Source: Lachnospiraceae bacterium (GTDB taxonomy: Bacteria > Bacillota > Clostridia > Lachnospirales > Lachnospiraceae). From it: a stretch of DNA of 11,437 bases. Location: contig JAGDCK010000225.1 of NCBI GenBank assembly GCA_017958585.1, forward strand, positions 1-11,437, written 5' to 3'. The translations under genes and the position numbers were made by a program. Position 1 is the first letter of the stretch. Every line of letters starts with the position of its first letter. Below, piece after piece: positions 1 through 6,374 of the stretch. Under the pieces are notes generated by a model. It was not told the DNA's origin. It was given only the letters and a program-made list of their open reading frames with translations, and searched no databases.

Positions 1-193
1 ACCCCCCAAGCTTACTGATGCCGTTTTCAAGTGGTGTGATCACATATCCGAAGGCATAGTTAAAAGGCTTTGCAAAGTTTTTGCTGCCAAATGAAAATAC
101 CATCAAAAGAACACAGATCACCGTGAGAATGACCAGCCAGTATTTACTTGGAAGAGAAAAACTATCTCCTTTGTTTTTGACTATGGGACTCAT
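1..193 (-). CDS. mreC: Rod shape-determining protein MreC, N-terminal fragment
   Basis: Only the first 64 codons are in the window; the gene runs off the left edge. MreC is a bitopic membrane protein that links the MreB cytoskeleton to the peptidoglycan synthesis machinery during side-wall elongation. The visible part has a short polar cytoplasmic N-terminus (about residues 1-17), one hydrophobic segment (about 18-36, beginning KYWLVILTVICVLLMVF) and the start of the extracytoplasmic part. That part contains GYVITPLENGISKLG, which resembles the conserved GYVxxPxQxGIxxxG stretch just before the MreC coiled coil. The ATG overlaps the stop codon of the upstream mreB-like gene by one base (TAATG), which implies translational coupling. 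An AAGGA lies about 11 nt upstream, inside the preceding gene. The identification rests on topology, this short motif and the mreB neighbour; the periplasmic-type beta domain is not visible. Confidence 0.85.
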   Translation of the reverse strand, partial: MSPIVKNKGDSFSLPSKYWLVILTVICVLLMVFSFGSKNFAKPFNYAFGYVITPLENGISKLGG

Positions 194-1203
194 TATTTAC
201 TCATTCCTTCGATCGAATAGGAAACGGATTTGTAATTGTCATCTTTGATGATCCTTGCAAGACCCTTTGCAATACTTGCAGTGGGCTCAGCCACAAGATT
301 CACTCTAAGACCGGTGCCGTTTGCGATCTTTTCCGCAAGATGGTTCACCTGACTTGCTCCTCCGGTAAGATAGATACCGTGCCTGTAAATGTCGGCTGCA
401 AGCTCCGGGGGAGTTCGCTCAAGGATAACCTTGATATTGTCTATAATTGAATTAAAATGCTCTTCCAGGGATGAGTCCACAAGCTTCGTAGGAATCTCTC
501 TCTCCACGGGAAGACCTGTCACGATATCTCTACCGTAAACAACAGCTCCCTTATGCTCAGCCTCCAGATCCTTTAAGGACATCTTAACGTTTTCGGCAGT
601 CTTTCCGCCGATAAAGAGTGAATACTCTTTGCGGACGATATTCTTAATGGCTTCGTCAAATTTGAGTCCGCCAACCTTGATGATCTTACTGAGTACGATT
701 CCGCCAAGTGACAAAATGGATATCTCCGTAGTTTCATATCCAACGTTAACTATGAGAACACCCACTGAGTTTTTTACATCGATATCAAGACCAAGGCCGT
801 CAGCCACAGCCTTTTCAACCACCATGATCTTCTTTGCCTTTACTCCTGCATCCTTAACCAGATCGTAAAAAGCACGCTTCTCAACTTCTGTTACATCAGT
901 GGGAACTGAGATATAAAAATCGGAAGGCTTCAGATTATCTTTTTCCAGATATCCTATAAAGAGTTTCAAAAGGGTCTGCATGTTCTTTATATCTGCAATG
1001 ACTCCGTTTGAAAGAGGAAAACTGATATTGATATTTGACGGTGCTTTCTCATACATCTCATATGCGGAATCACCGTATGCAAAGATATTATTCTTGTTTT
1101 CGATGGCGATCATGTTTTTCTCTATAAAAACATTGTCATCATTTTTGCTGTAAATCTTGATATTGTAAGTACCAAGGTCTATACCGAAAATATTGTTTGA
1201 CAC
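193..1203 (-). CDS. mreB: Divergent MreB-like actin homologue with degenerate ATPase motifs
   Basis: This 336-residue protein matches MreB in length and along its whole sequence. MreB is an actin-fold protein that polymerises on the inner membrane face and guides wall synthesis. Recognisable parts are phosphate-1 (IDLGTYN, 8-14), the SFPLSNGVIADI stretch (61-72), VGG.KFDEAI (177-186), the IGGKTAENVK adenosine region (198-207) and PPELAADIYRHGIYLTGGAS (265-284). Several active-site positions differ from canonical MreB. The IEEPMAAA motif reads VEKAVADG (129-136), so the second Glu, considered catalytic, is Lys131. The phosphate-2 motif DIGGGTTE reads NVGYETTE (153-160), so Asp is Asn153 and two glycines are replaced. 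TGGGA reads TGGAS. The fold is probably kept but ATP hydrolysis is doubtful. The start codon is GTG, with GAGGAG placed 8 nt upstream, and lies 15 bp after radC. The context before mreC supports a role in cell shape. A canonical mreB may exist elsewhere in the genome. Confidence 0.88.
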   Translation of the reverse strand: MSNNIFGIDLGTYNIKIYSKNDDNVFIEKNMIAIENKNNIFAYGDSAYEMYEKAPSNINISFPLSNGVIADIKNMQTLLKLFIGYLEKDNLKPSDFYISVPTDVTEVEKRAFYDLVKDAGVKAKKIMVVEKAVADGLGLDIDVKNSVGVLIVNVGYETTEISILSLGGIVLSKIIKVGGLKFDEAIKNIVRKEYSLFIGGKTAENVKMSLKDLEAEHKGAVVYGRDIVTGLPVEREIPTKLVDSSLEEHFNSIIDNIKVILERTPPELAADIYRHGIYLTGGASQVNHLAEKIANGTGLRVNLVAEPTASIAKGLARIIKDDNYKSVSYSIEGMSK

Positions 1204-1218
1204 TTAGCTGTCTCCTCT

Positions 1219-1908
1219 CTACATCAGTTTCTCAGCGTTAAATGAGAAATATTTATTATCCCCGATGACAATATGATCCAATAACTTGATTCCGATATCC
1301 GTACCATATTTATGGACGATCCGGGTAAACTTAATGTCATCCCTGCTTGGGGAAGGATCTCCCGAAGGATGATTATGGACAAGTATCAGAAATACCGCAT
1401 CATTTTTTAAAGCCTCAATAAAAATATCCCTTGGGGAAATGAGGGACATGTTCACGCTTCCGGTGGAAAGTGTCTTCTCAGCTATAAGCTGACACTTACT
1501 GTCAAGATATGCACAGATAACCGTCTCAGTCTTTTTGTGGCGAAGTTTCTCCATGAAGCGCTCCGCAATTTCCCGGGGATTACTGAATTTTTCCACATTT
1601 GCGGATGCCGAAGTGGAACTGATCCTGATCGCAAGTTCGAATAAAGCCTTTAACTTGACGGCTTTCACTTCTCCGATCCCCTTGATGGCCTTTAATTCTT
1701 TTAATGACAGATCGTTTAAGCCAAGTAACCCGGGCCTTATGTTTCTGCTCTTCTGTAAGATCGTCTCGGCAAGTTCAAGGGCACTCATGTCCTTTGTACC
1801 CGTCCTTAAAATGATAGCCAGAAGTTCGGCATCTGTCATGGTTTCCGGACCGTAAGTCTGGAATTTTTCATAGGGTAGAAAATTGTTTGTTGTTTCTGGT
1901 TCTCTCAT
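1219..1908 (-). CDS. radC: RadC/YeeS-type JAB domain protein
   Basis: This 229-residue protein has the usual RadC length and architecture. An N-terminal helix-hairpin-helix type region (about residues 65-95, including LKAIKGIGEVKAVKLKAL) precedes a C-terminal JAB1/MPN+ metalloenzyme-like domain. The metal-binding signature is complete: HNHPSGDPSPSRDD at about 178-191 gives H-x-H-x7-S-x2-D. RadC was once thought to act in DNA repair, but a specific biochemical role is not established for the family. The frame stays open upstream to 1977, which would add 23 residues and overlap the preceding gene. I chose the ATG at 1908 because AGAGGA sits 4 nt upstream and because the family starts close to the conserved PxEKF and LTDxELLAIxLRTGT region. 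The gene lies 40 bp after the PLP enzyme gene and 15 bp before the mreB-like gene. A radC-mreB-mreC order is common in Firmicutes. Confidence 0.93.
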   Translation of the reverse strand: MREPETTNNFLPYEKFQTYGPETMTDAELLAIILRTGTKDMSALELAETILQKSRNIRPGLLGLNDLSLKELKAIKGIGEVKAVKLKALFELAIRISSTSASANVEKFSNPREIAERFMEKLRHKKTETVICAYLDSKCQLIAEKTLSTGSVNMSLISPRDIFIEALKNDAVFLILVHNHPSGDPSPSRDDIKFTRIVHKYGTDIGIKLLDHIVIGDNKYFSFNAEKLM

Positions 1909-1912
1909 ATAG

Positions 1913-1918
1913 TCCTCT
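1913..1918 (-). promoter_or_regulatory. Ribosome binding site that fixes the radC start
   Basis: AGAGGA on the minus strand lies 4 nt before the ATG at 1908. It supports this start over the longer open frame beginning at 1977, which would run back into the upstream coding sequence. Confidence 0.7.
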
Positions 1919-1945
1919 TTGCCTTCTCCGCAAAAGACCATTAAT

Positions 1946-1974
1946 ATACTAGCACAAAAGGTTACCTGTGTCCA
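1946..1974 (-). promoter_or_regulatory. Candidate internal promoter before radC
   Basis: On the minus strand a TGGACA hexamer (1969-1974) is followed after 17 bp by TAGTAT (1946-1951), with TGC directly before the -10, as in an extended -10 element. Transcription would begin near 1939, about 30 nt before the radC start. The -10 overlaps the stop codon of the PLP enzyme gene. The -35 matches 5/6 of the vegetative consensus and the -10 only 4/6, so a chance match in AT-rich DNA is quite possible. Confidence 0.3.
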
Positions 1975-3253
1975 CAATACGAGAGTTTACAAGTTCCTGT
2001 AATGACCTTATGATACCAAACTTTGCATGCTGCCAGGTAAGACCTCCCTGGAAGTATACTGAATACGGCGGTTTGATGGGTCCGTCAGCAGAAAGCTCGA
2101 TGGAAGAACCGCTGACAAATGCTCCTGCAGCCATAATGACTTTTGAATCATAACCCGGCATATCCCAGGGTTCCGGAGTGACAAACGAATCCACGGGTGC
2201 GGCAAACTGAATACCTTTGCAAAATGCTATCATGGCATCAGGATTATTAAATGTCACAGCCTGAATGATATCATGTCTGGACTCAGTGGAATTTGGAAGT
2301 ACGCTAAAGCCAAGCTTTTCATAAATATTTGCAGCAAAAATGGCACCCTTAAGAGCATTTGCGGTAACTGTGGGAGCCAGGAAAAATCCCTGGAAAAACT
2401 GAGGGAGTATACCAAGACTTGCTCCGACTTCCTTGCCAAGGCCCGGACTTGTAAGTCTGTAAGCCGCATTTTCCACAAATTCCTTTGTTCCCGCTATGTA
2501 ACCTCCGATGGGGGCAAGTCCGCCTCCGGGGTTCTTTATAAGTGACCCGACAACCGCATCGGCACCAACATCTGTGGGTTCGAGGGGTTCCGTAAACTCG
2601 CCGTAGCAATTGTCCACCATGCAGACAATGTCAGGCTTAATATTTTTGATAAAGCTTATAAGCTCTCCGATTCTCTTTACGGATAAAGTGGGTCTTGTCT
2701 GATAACCCTTTGACCTTTGAATGGTGACAAGCTTTGTCCTGTCATTTATGGCCTTTTTGATATTTTCATAATCAAAATCGCCGTTTTCCAATAAATCAAC
2801 CTGAGAATAAGTTACACCATATTCCTTTAAGGAGCCCTTTGAAGGTCTGATGCCTATAACTTCCTCAAGAGTGTCATAGGGCTTTCCCACTGGGCTTAAA
2901 AGCTCGTCTCCCGGGCGCAGATTACTCATAAGAGCAAGGGCAAGGGCATGGGTTCCGCATGTTATCTGAGGTCTTACAAGAGCATCCTCGGTGTGAAACA
3001 CCTTTGCATAAACTTTTTCCAGAGTATCTCTTCCCAGGTCGTTGTAACCGTAACCTGTGGTTCCAAGAAGGCAGCTTTCAGCAACATTGCATTCCTGCAT
3101 GGCTCCAAGGACCTTCATCTGATTGTATTCCGACACCTCGTCGATCATGTCGAAACGAGGTTTAAGATCCTTCCAGATCTTTTCACAAAATTCATAAACT
3201 TCAGGGCTTATTCCCCTGTCTTTATAACCGTCAAAAATATTAAATCCGTTCAT
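1949..3253 (-). CDS. YnbB-like PLP enzyme (methionine gamma-lyase/aluminium resistance family)
   Basis: This 434-residue protein belongs to the fold-type I PLP family that is usually annotated as methionine gamma-lyase family or aluminium resistance protein (B. subtilis YnbB type). A glycine-rich cofactor segment, CGTHALALAL (99-108), precedes VDNCYGEF (213-220), whose Asp214 probably contacts the pyridine nitrogen. SLIKNPGGGLAPIGGYIAG (237-255) carries the expected Schiff-base lysine, Lys240. The C-terminal region contains PPYSVYFQGGLTW (395-407). Homology points to cysteine/methionine-type C-S chemistry, but the physiological substrate of this branch is uncertain and I do not assign one. 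The ATG has GGAG 5 nt upstream. The gene begins 23 bp after miaA and ends 40 bp before radC. In B. subtilis the homologue also lies close to miaA, with hfq and hflX between them; neither hfq nor hflX is present here. Confidence 0.9.
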   Translation of the reverse strand: MNGFNIFDGYKDRGISPEVYEFCEKIWKDLKPRFDMIDEVSEYNQMKVLGAMQECNVAESCLLGTTGYGYNDLGRDTLEKVYAKVFHTEDALVRPQITCGTHALALALMSNLRPGDELLSPVGKPYDTLEEVIGIRPSKGSLKEYGVTYSQVDLLENGDFDYENIKKAINDRTKLVTIQRSKGYQTRPTLSVKRIGELISFIKNIKPDIVCMVDNCYGEFTEPLEPTDVGADAVVGSLIKNPGGGLAPIGGYIAGTKEFVENAAYRLTSPGLGKEVGASLGILPQFFQGFFLAPTVTANALKGAIFAANIYEKLGFSVLPNSTESRHDIIQAVTFNNPDAMIAFCKGIQFAAPVDSFVTPEPWDMPGYDSKVIMAAGAFVSGSSIELSADGPIKPPYSVYFQGGLTWQHAKFGIIRSLQELVNSRIVDTGNLLC

Positions 3254-3276
3254 AAGTTCTCCTGCATTGATTTTCC

Positions 3277-4239
3277 TTATGATATAATACCCCGACTTTT
3301 ACATTTTTCAAGTAAAAATAAAAGAATTTCTTCCTCATTTTGAAAATCTTCTTTGTTGACCCAGATACAGTCTTTTTCTCTTCTAAACCAGGTAAGCTGT
3401 CTCTTTGCAAAATGTCTGGTATTTATCTTGATATCGCTTACGGCTTCATCGAGACTTCCGCCCTCGTTTAAAAATCTTAAGATCTCCTTGTATCCAAGTC
3501 CCTGCATGGAGGTCATATCAGGCTTACAGCCCAAGTCCTTCAGTTTTTGAACCTCTTTTAACAGGCCTTCTTCCATCATGATATCAACTCTTTTTTCGAC
3601 CCGTTCATATAAAACATCCCTGGGGCAGTTTAGCACAAAATAACAGGAGTCATAAACTGAACTTTTTTCCCTCTCCTTCCTGTTGTGCTCGGAGATAGGC
3701 CTGTTGTTAAGCATATAAAACTCGATGGCTCTGATGGTGCGCTTTACATTATTTTCATGGATCTCTTCATAGGAAACGGGATCAAAATCAAGTAGCTTTT
3801 CATGGAGGGCATGAGCTCCGTATTTACGGGCAAATTCCTCCAGGTCTTTCCTGATATTAAGGACAGACTCGTTGTCTAAGTCCCCGTCATCTGCAAAATC
3901 AATATCGTTAAGTACAGCCTGAATATAAAAACCGGTTCCTCCCACAATGATGGGGATGTGGCCGTTTTTATAGATCTCTTCAATGGCCTGAGCGCATTTC
4001 TCCTTAAAAGAAAAAACATTGAAGTCTTCTCTTGGATCAAGGATATCGATCAGATGGTGCTTTACTCCTTCCATCTCCTCAGGCTTAATCTTTGCAGAGC
4101 CTATGTCCATATATTTATATACCTGCATGGAGTCAGCGGATATGATCTCACCGCCTATTAGCTTTGCAAGTTTGATAGATAAATTTGTCTTACCCACCGC
4201 TGTGGGTCCTGTGATTATCACAAGTGGTTTATCTGCCAT
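3277..4239 (-). CDS. miaA: tRNA dimethylallyltransferase MiaA
   Basis: This 320-residue enzyme transfers the dimethylallyl group of DMAPP to N6 of adenosine 37 in tRNAs that read UNN codons, giving i6A37, the substrate of MiaB. The sequence shows the P-loop GPTAVGKT (11-18), DSMQVYKYMDIG (36-47) with the conserved Asp that acts in catalysis, VGGTGFY (99-105), NNVKRTIRAIE (163-173), a LGYKE motif (248-252) and the C-terminal TRHFAKRQLTWFRR (274-287) that contacts tRNA. Length and motif order are normal and the gene appears fully functional. Its ATG lies 10 bp after the mutL stop, with GGAG in that gap, so mutL and miaA are certainly cotranscribed. With miaB at the other end of the window, both enzymes of the ms2i6A pathway flank the mismatch repair genes. 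Confidence 0.97.
   Translation of the reverse strand: MADKPLVIITGPTAVGKTNLSIKLAKLIGGEIISADSMQVYKYMDIGSAKIKPEEMEGVKHHLIDILDPREDFNVFSFKEKCAQAIEEIYKNGHIPIIVGGTGFYIQAVLNDIDFADDGDLDNESVLNIRKDLEEFARKYGAHALHEKLLDFDPVSYEEIHENNVKRTIRAIEFYMLNNRPISEHNRKEREKSSVYDSCYFVLNCPRDVLYERVEKRVDIMMEEGLLKEVQKLKDLGCKPDMTSMQGLGYKEILRFLNEGGSLDEAVSDIKINTRHFAKRQLTWFRREKDCIWVNKEDFQNEEEILLFLLEKCKSRGIIS
3284..3311 (-). promoter_or_regulatory. Candidate internal promoter at the end of miaA
   Basis: On the minus strand TTGAAA (3306-3311) and TATTAT (3284-3289) are separated by 16 bp. Each matches 5 of 6 positions of the vegetative consensus. They lie in the last codons of miaA, and transcription would begin near 3277, about 24 nt before the PLP enzyme gene. 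It could give that gene, radC and the mre genes expression independent of mutSL. This is the best internal promoter-like match I found within the gene run, but it was judged by eye only. Confidence 0.4.
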
Positions 4240-4249
4240 AGCGCTCCTT

Positions 4250-6349
4250 TTAATCTACGATACGTTTGAATTTCTTTTCCAGTTCCCTCTCCGTCATCTT
4301 TATGATGGTAGGGCGTCCGTGGGGGCAGTTATAAGGATTTTCAAGCCCCATAAGCTCATCCACAAGTTCTTCCACCTCTTTTAATGTAAGCCTTGTATTT
4401 CCTTTTACAGCGGCCTTACAGGACATGGATGCGATCTTATCATGAACAGATGTTACTTTTTCAAGCTTCATCCCCTCTCCCATTTCATCGAGGACGTCAA
4501 GAAACATTTCCTTTTCATTGCAGCCGTAAAGGTCAATCGGAACAGCTCGAAGTGCATATTCATTTCCACCGAAATGCTCAATCTCAAAACCAAGTTCATT
4601 AAAAGAATCCATGAACCGCTCCACGATATCGATCTCGTTGGGATTAAGGGCAACAATTATGGGTGGCATCAGGTTTTGAGAAAAGATCTGATTCTCCCTG
4701 AGTCTCTTTATAAATCTCTCATACTTAACCTTTTCATGGGCCGCATGCTGGTCGATTATAAGCATGTTCTCCTCATATTGAACGATCCAATAGGTATCAA
4801 AGACCTGACCGATGATCTTGAAATACTTTCTGTTCTCTTCCTTTAAGATCCTCTCATCAAAAAGATTTAACTGGGTAGGATTCTGTATTTTTATCAGATC
4901 ATCGTCAAAGCCATTGCCGGTTTTTGCGGATCTTTCAACTTGATCATCATGATCTTTTTCCTGTGTTTTAAGCTCATATAAGGGTCCTGCCACATCCTCT
5001 TCAAACGAGAATTCTTCAGTATCTGTATTATATTCTGCATCAGCATCCGAGTTGCCATTAGCGTCAGCTTCATATTCTGATTCATAATCGAATTCGGGCT
5101 TCTTCTCGTTCTCTTCCCTTAGATCCTTTACCTTCTCGATAAGTTCATTAACTTCATCATCCGTTTCTTTACTAAGGACTCTGGACCAGACAGGATTTAA
5201 CTTAAAATCATTAGTACTCTTATCTACATTTTCTTTGTAATCATTTTCCTCAGAAACCTTGAAAGAGTTTACCCTGCTTTTCTCAAAAGGTTCCGGCGCA
5301 AAGATATTATCTTTCCTGATCTGAGGCTTATCATCATCCCTTAAGCCGTCCGGGAAATATTCGCCCTTTGCGTAAGTCTCTTTAATCGCATTTGAAATGG
5401 TTTCACATACTAAGCCGGTATCAGAAAACCTCACATCCATCTTTGTGGGATGAACATTTACATCAACCTTTGTGCAGTCGATGGTCATATTTATCACACA
5501 GAATGGGAATTTATGCTGCATGAGGTACTCACTGCAGCCTTCCTCTATGGATTTAAAAACGGAATTACTCTTTATAAATCTGCCGTTCAGATAAAACAGT
5601 TCAAAGTTCCTGTTGCTCCTGACAAGTACAGGTTTACCAAGATACCCCTGCAAAGTTACAAGTCCGTCTGAATAGTCGATGGGGATCACTTCGGTGGCAA
5701 AGTCCTTACCGTAGATCCTGTAGATCACTTCCTTCAGATCACCGTTTCCGGACGTATGAAACTTAGTAGTGGAACCAACCACCAGTTTAAATGAGATATC
5801 AGGCCTGCTTAAAGCAAGATGCTCCATAAGATCTGCAATATATCCGGCCTCTGTCTGGGGCTGTTTTAAAAACTTTCTTCTGGCGGGAGTATTGTAAAAA
5901 AGGTTCTTTACGATCATGGTGGTTCCCTTTGGGGCACCCACTTCTTCCACGTCCTTTACCACACCGCCCTCGATAAAAAGCCTCTGACCCGTAAGGTCGT
6001 TTTCACATTTTGTGATGATCTCAACCTTTGAGACGGCGCTTATACTGGAAAGTGCCTCTCCGCGAAAACCAAGAGACACTATGGAATTTAAATCTTCGGC
6101 GGTTCTTATCTTACTTGTGGCATGGCGTAAAAAAGCGTTCTTGATATAAGCCTTTTCAATTCCGCTACCGTTATCCGTAACTCTGATAAATTCAATGCCG
6201 CCATCTTTTATTTCAACCGTAAGTGCAGTCGCACCTGCATCAATGGAATTCTCTACAAGCTCCTTTACCACGCTGGCAGGTCTTTCAACCACCTCGCCGG
6301 CAGCTATCTTGTCGATAGTATCCGAATCCAAAACCTTGATCTCAGCCAT
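4250..6349 (-). CDS. mutL: DNA mismatch repair protein MutL (endonuclease type)
   Basis: This 699-residue MutL couples mismatch recognition by MutS to strand incision and excision. The N-terminal GHKL ATPase has ELVENSIDAGA (30-40), DNGSGIE (59-65), ATSKI (77-81), GFRGEALSSI (94-103) and GAPKGTTMIVKNLFYNTPAR (138-157). A transducer domain follows to about residue 335, including NVHPTKMDVRF (298-308). A long, strongly acidic and low-complexity linker spans about 335-490. The C-terminal domain carries the nicking motif DQHAAHEKVKYE (533-544), SCKAAVKG (643-650) and CPHGRP (675-680), as in organisms without MutH. A QLNLF pentapeptide at 493-497, at the linker/C-terminal border, looks like a sliding-clamp-binding motif. 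The ATG has AAAGGA about 10 nt upstream and lies 25 bp after mutS. The motifs are intact; only the linker is difficult to align by eye. Confidence 0.97.
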   Translation of the reverse strand: MAEIKVLDSDTIDKIAAGEVVERPASVVKELVENSIDAGATALTVEIKDGGIEFIRVTDNGSGIEKAYIKNAFLRHATSKIRTAEDLNSIVSLGFRGEALSSISAVSKVEIITKCENDLTGQRLFIEGGVVKDVEEVGAPKGTTMIVKNLFYNTPARRKFLKQPQTEAGYIADLMEHLALSRPDISFKLVVGSTTKFHTSGNGDLKEVIYRIYGKDFATEVIPIDYSDGLVTLQGYLGKPVLVRSNRNFELFYLNGRFIKSNSVFKSIEEGCSEYLMQHKFPFCVINMTIDCTKVDVNVHPTKMDVRFSDTGLVCETISNAIKETYAKGEYFPDGLRDDDKPQIRKDNIFAPEPFEKSRVNSFKVSEENDYKENVDKSTNDFKLNPVWSRVLSKETDDEVNELIEKVKDLREENEKKPEFDYESEYEADANGNSDADAEYNTDTEEFSFEEDVAGPLYELKTQEKDHDDQVERSAKTGNGFDDDLIKIQNPTQLNLFDERILKEENRKYFKIIGQVFDTYWIVQYEENMLIIDQHAAHEKVKYERFIKRLRENQIFSQNLMPPIIVALNPNEIDIVERFMDSFNELGFEIEHFGGNEYALRAVPIDLYGCNEKEMFLDVLDEMGEGMKLEKVTSVHDKIASMSCKAAVKGNTRLTLKEVEELVDELMGLENPYNCPHGRPTIIKMTERELEKKFKRIVD

Positions 6350-6374
6350 TATTTACGGTCCTTTCAAAAATAAT

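Noticed and set aside
1909..1977. A longer radC beginning at 1977
   Set aside because: It would add 23 residues unlike the family N-terminus and overlap the end of the PLP enzyme gene. The ATG at 1908 has a clear ribosome binding site and gives the usual RadC length.
2948..3343. A 131-codon open frame on the plus strand opposite the PLP enzyme and the end of miaA
   Set aside because: It shows no recognisable domain and crosses two real genes on the other strand. The same applies to the plus-strand frames at 4019-4384, 4442-4846 and 6591-6959.
4875..5340. The MutL linker as a frameshifted or degraded segment
   Set aside because: The low-complexity acidic stretch is in frame on both sides and MutL linkers are normally variable and disordered. 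All domain motifs before and after it are intact.
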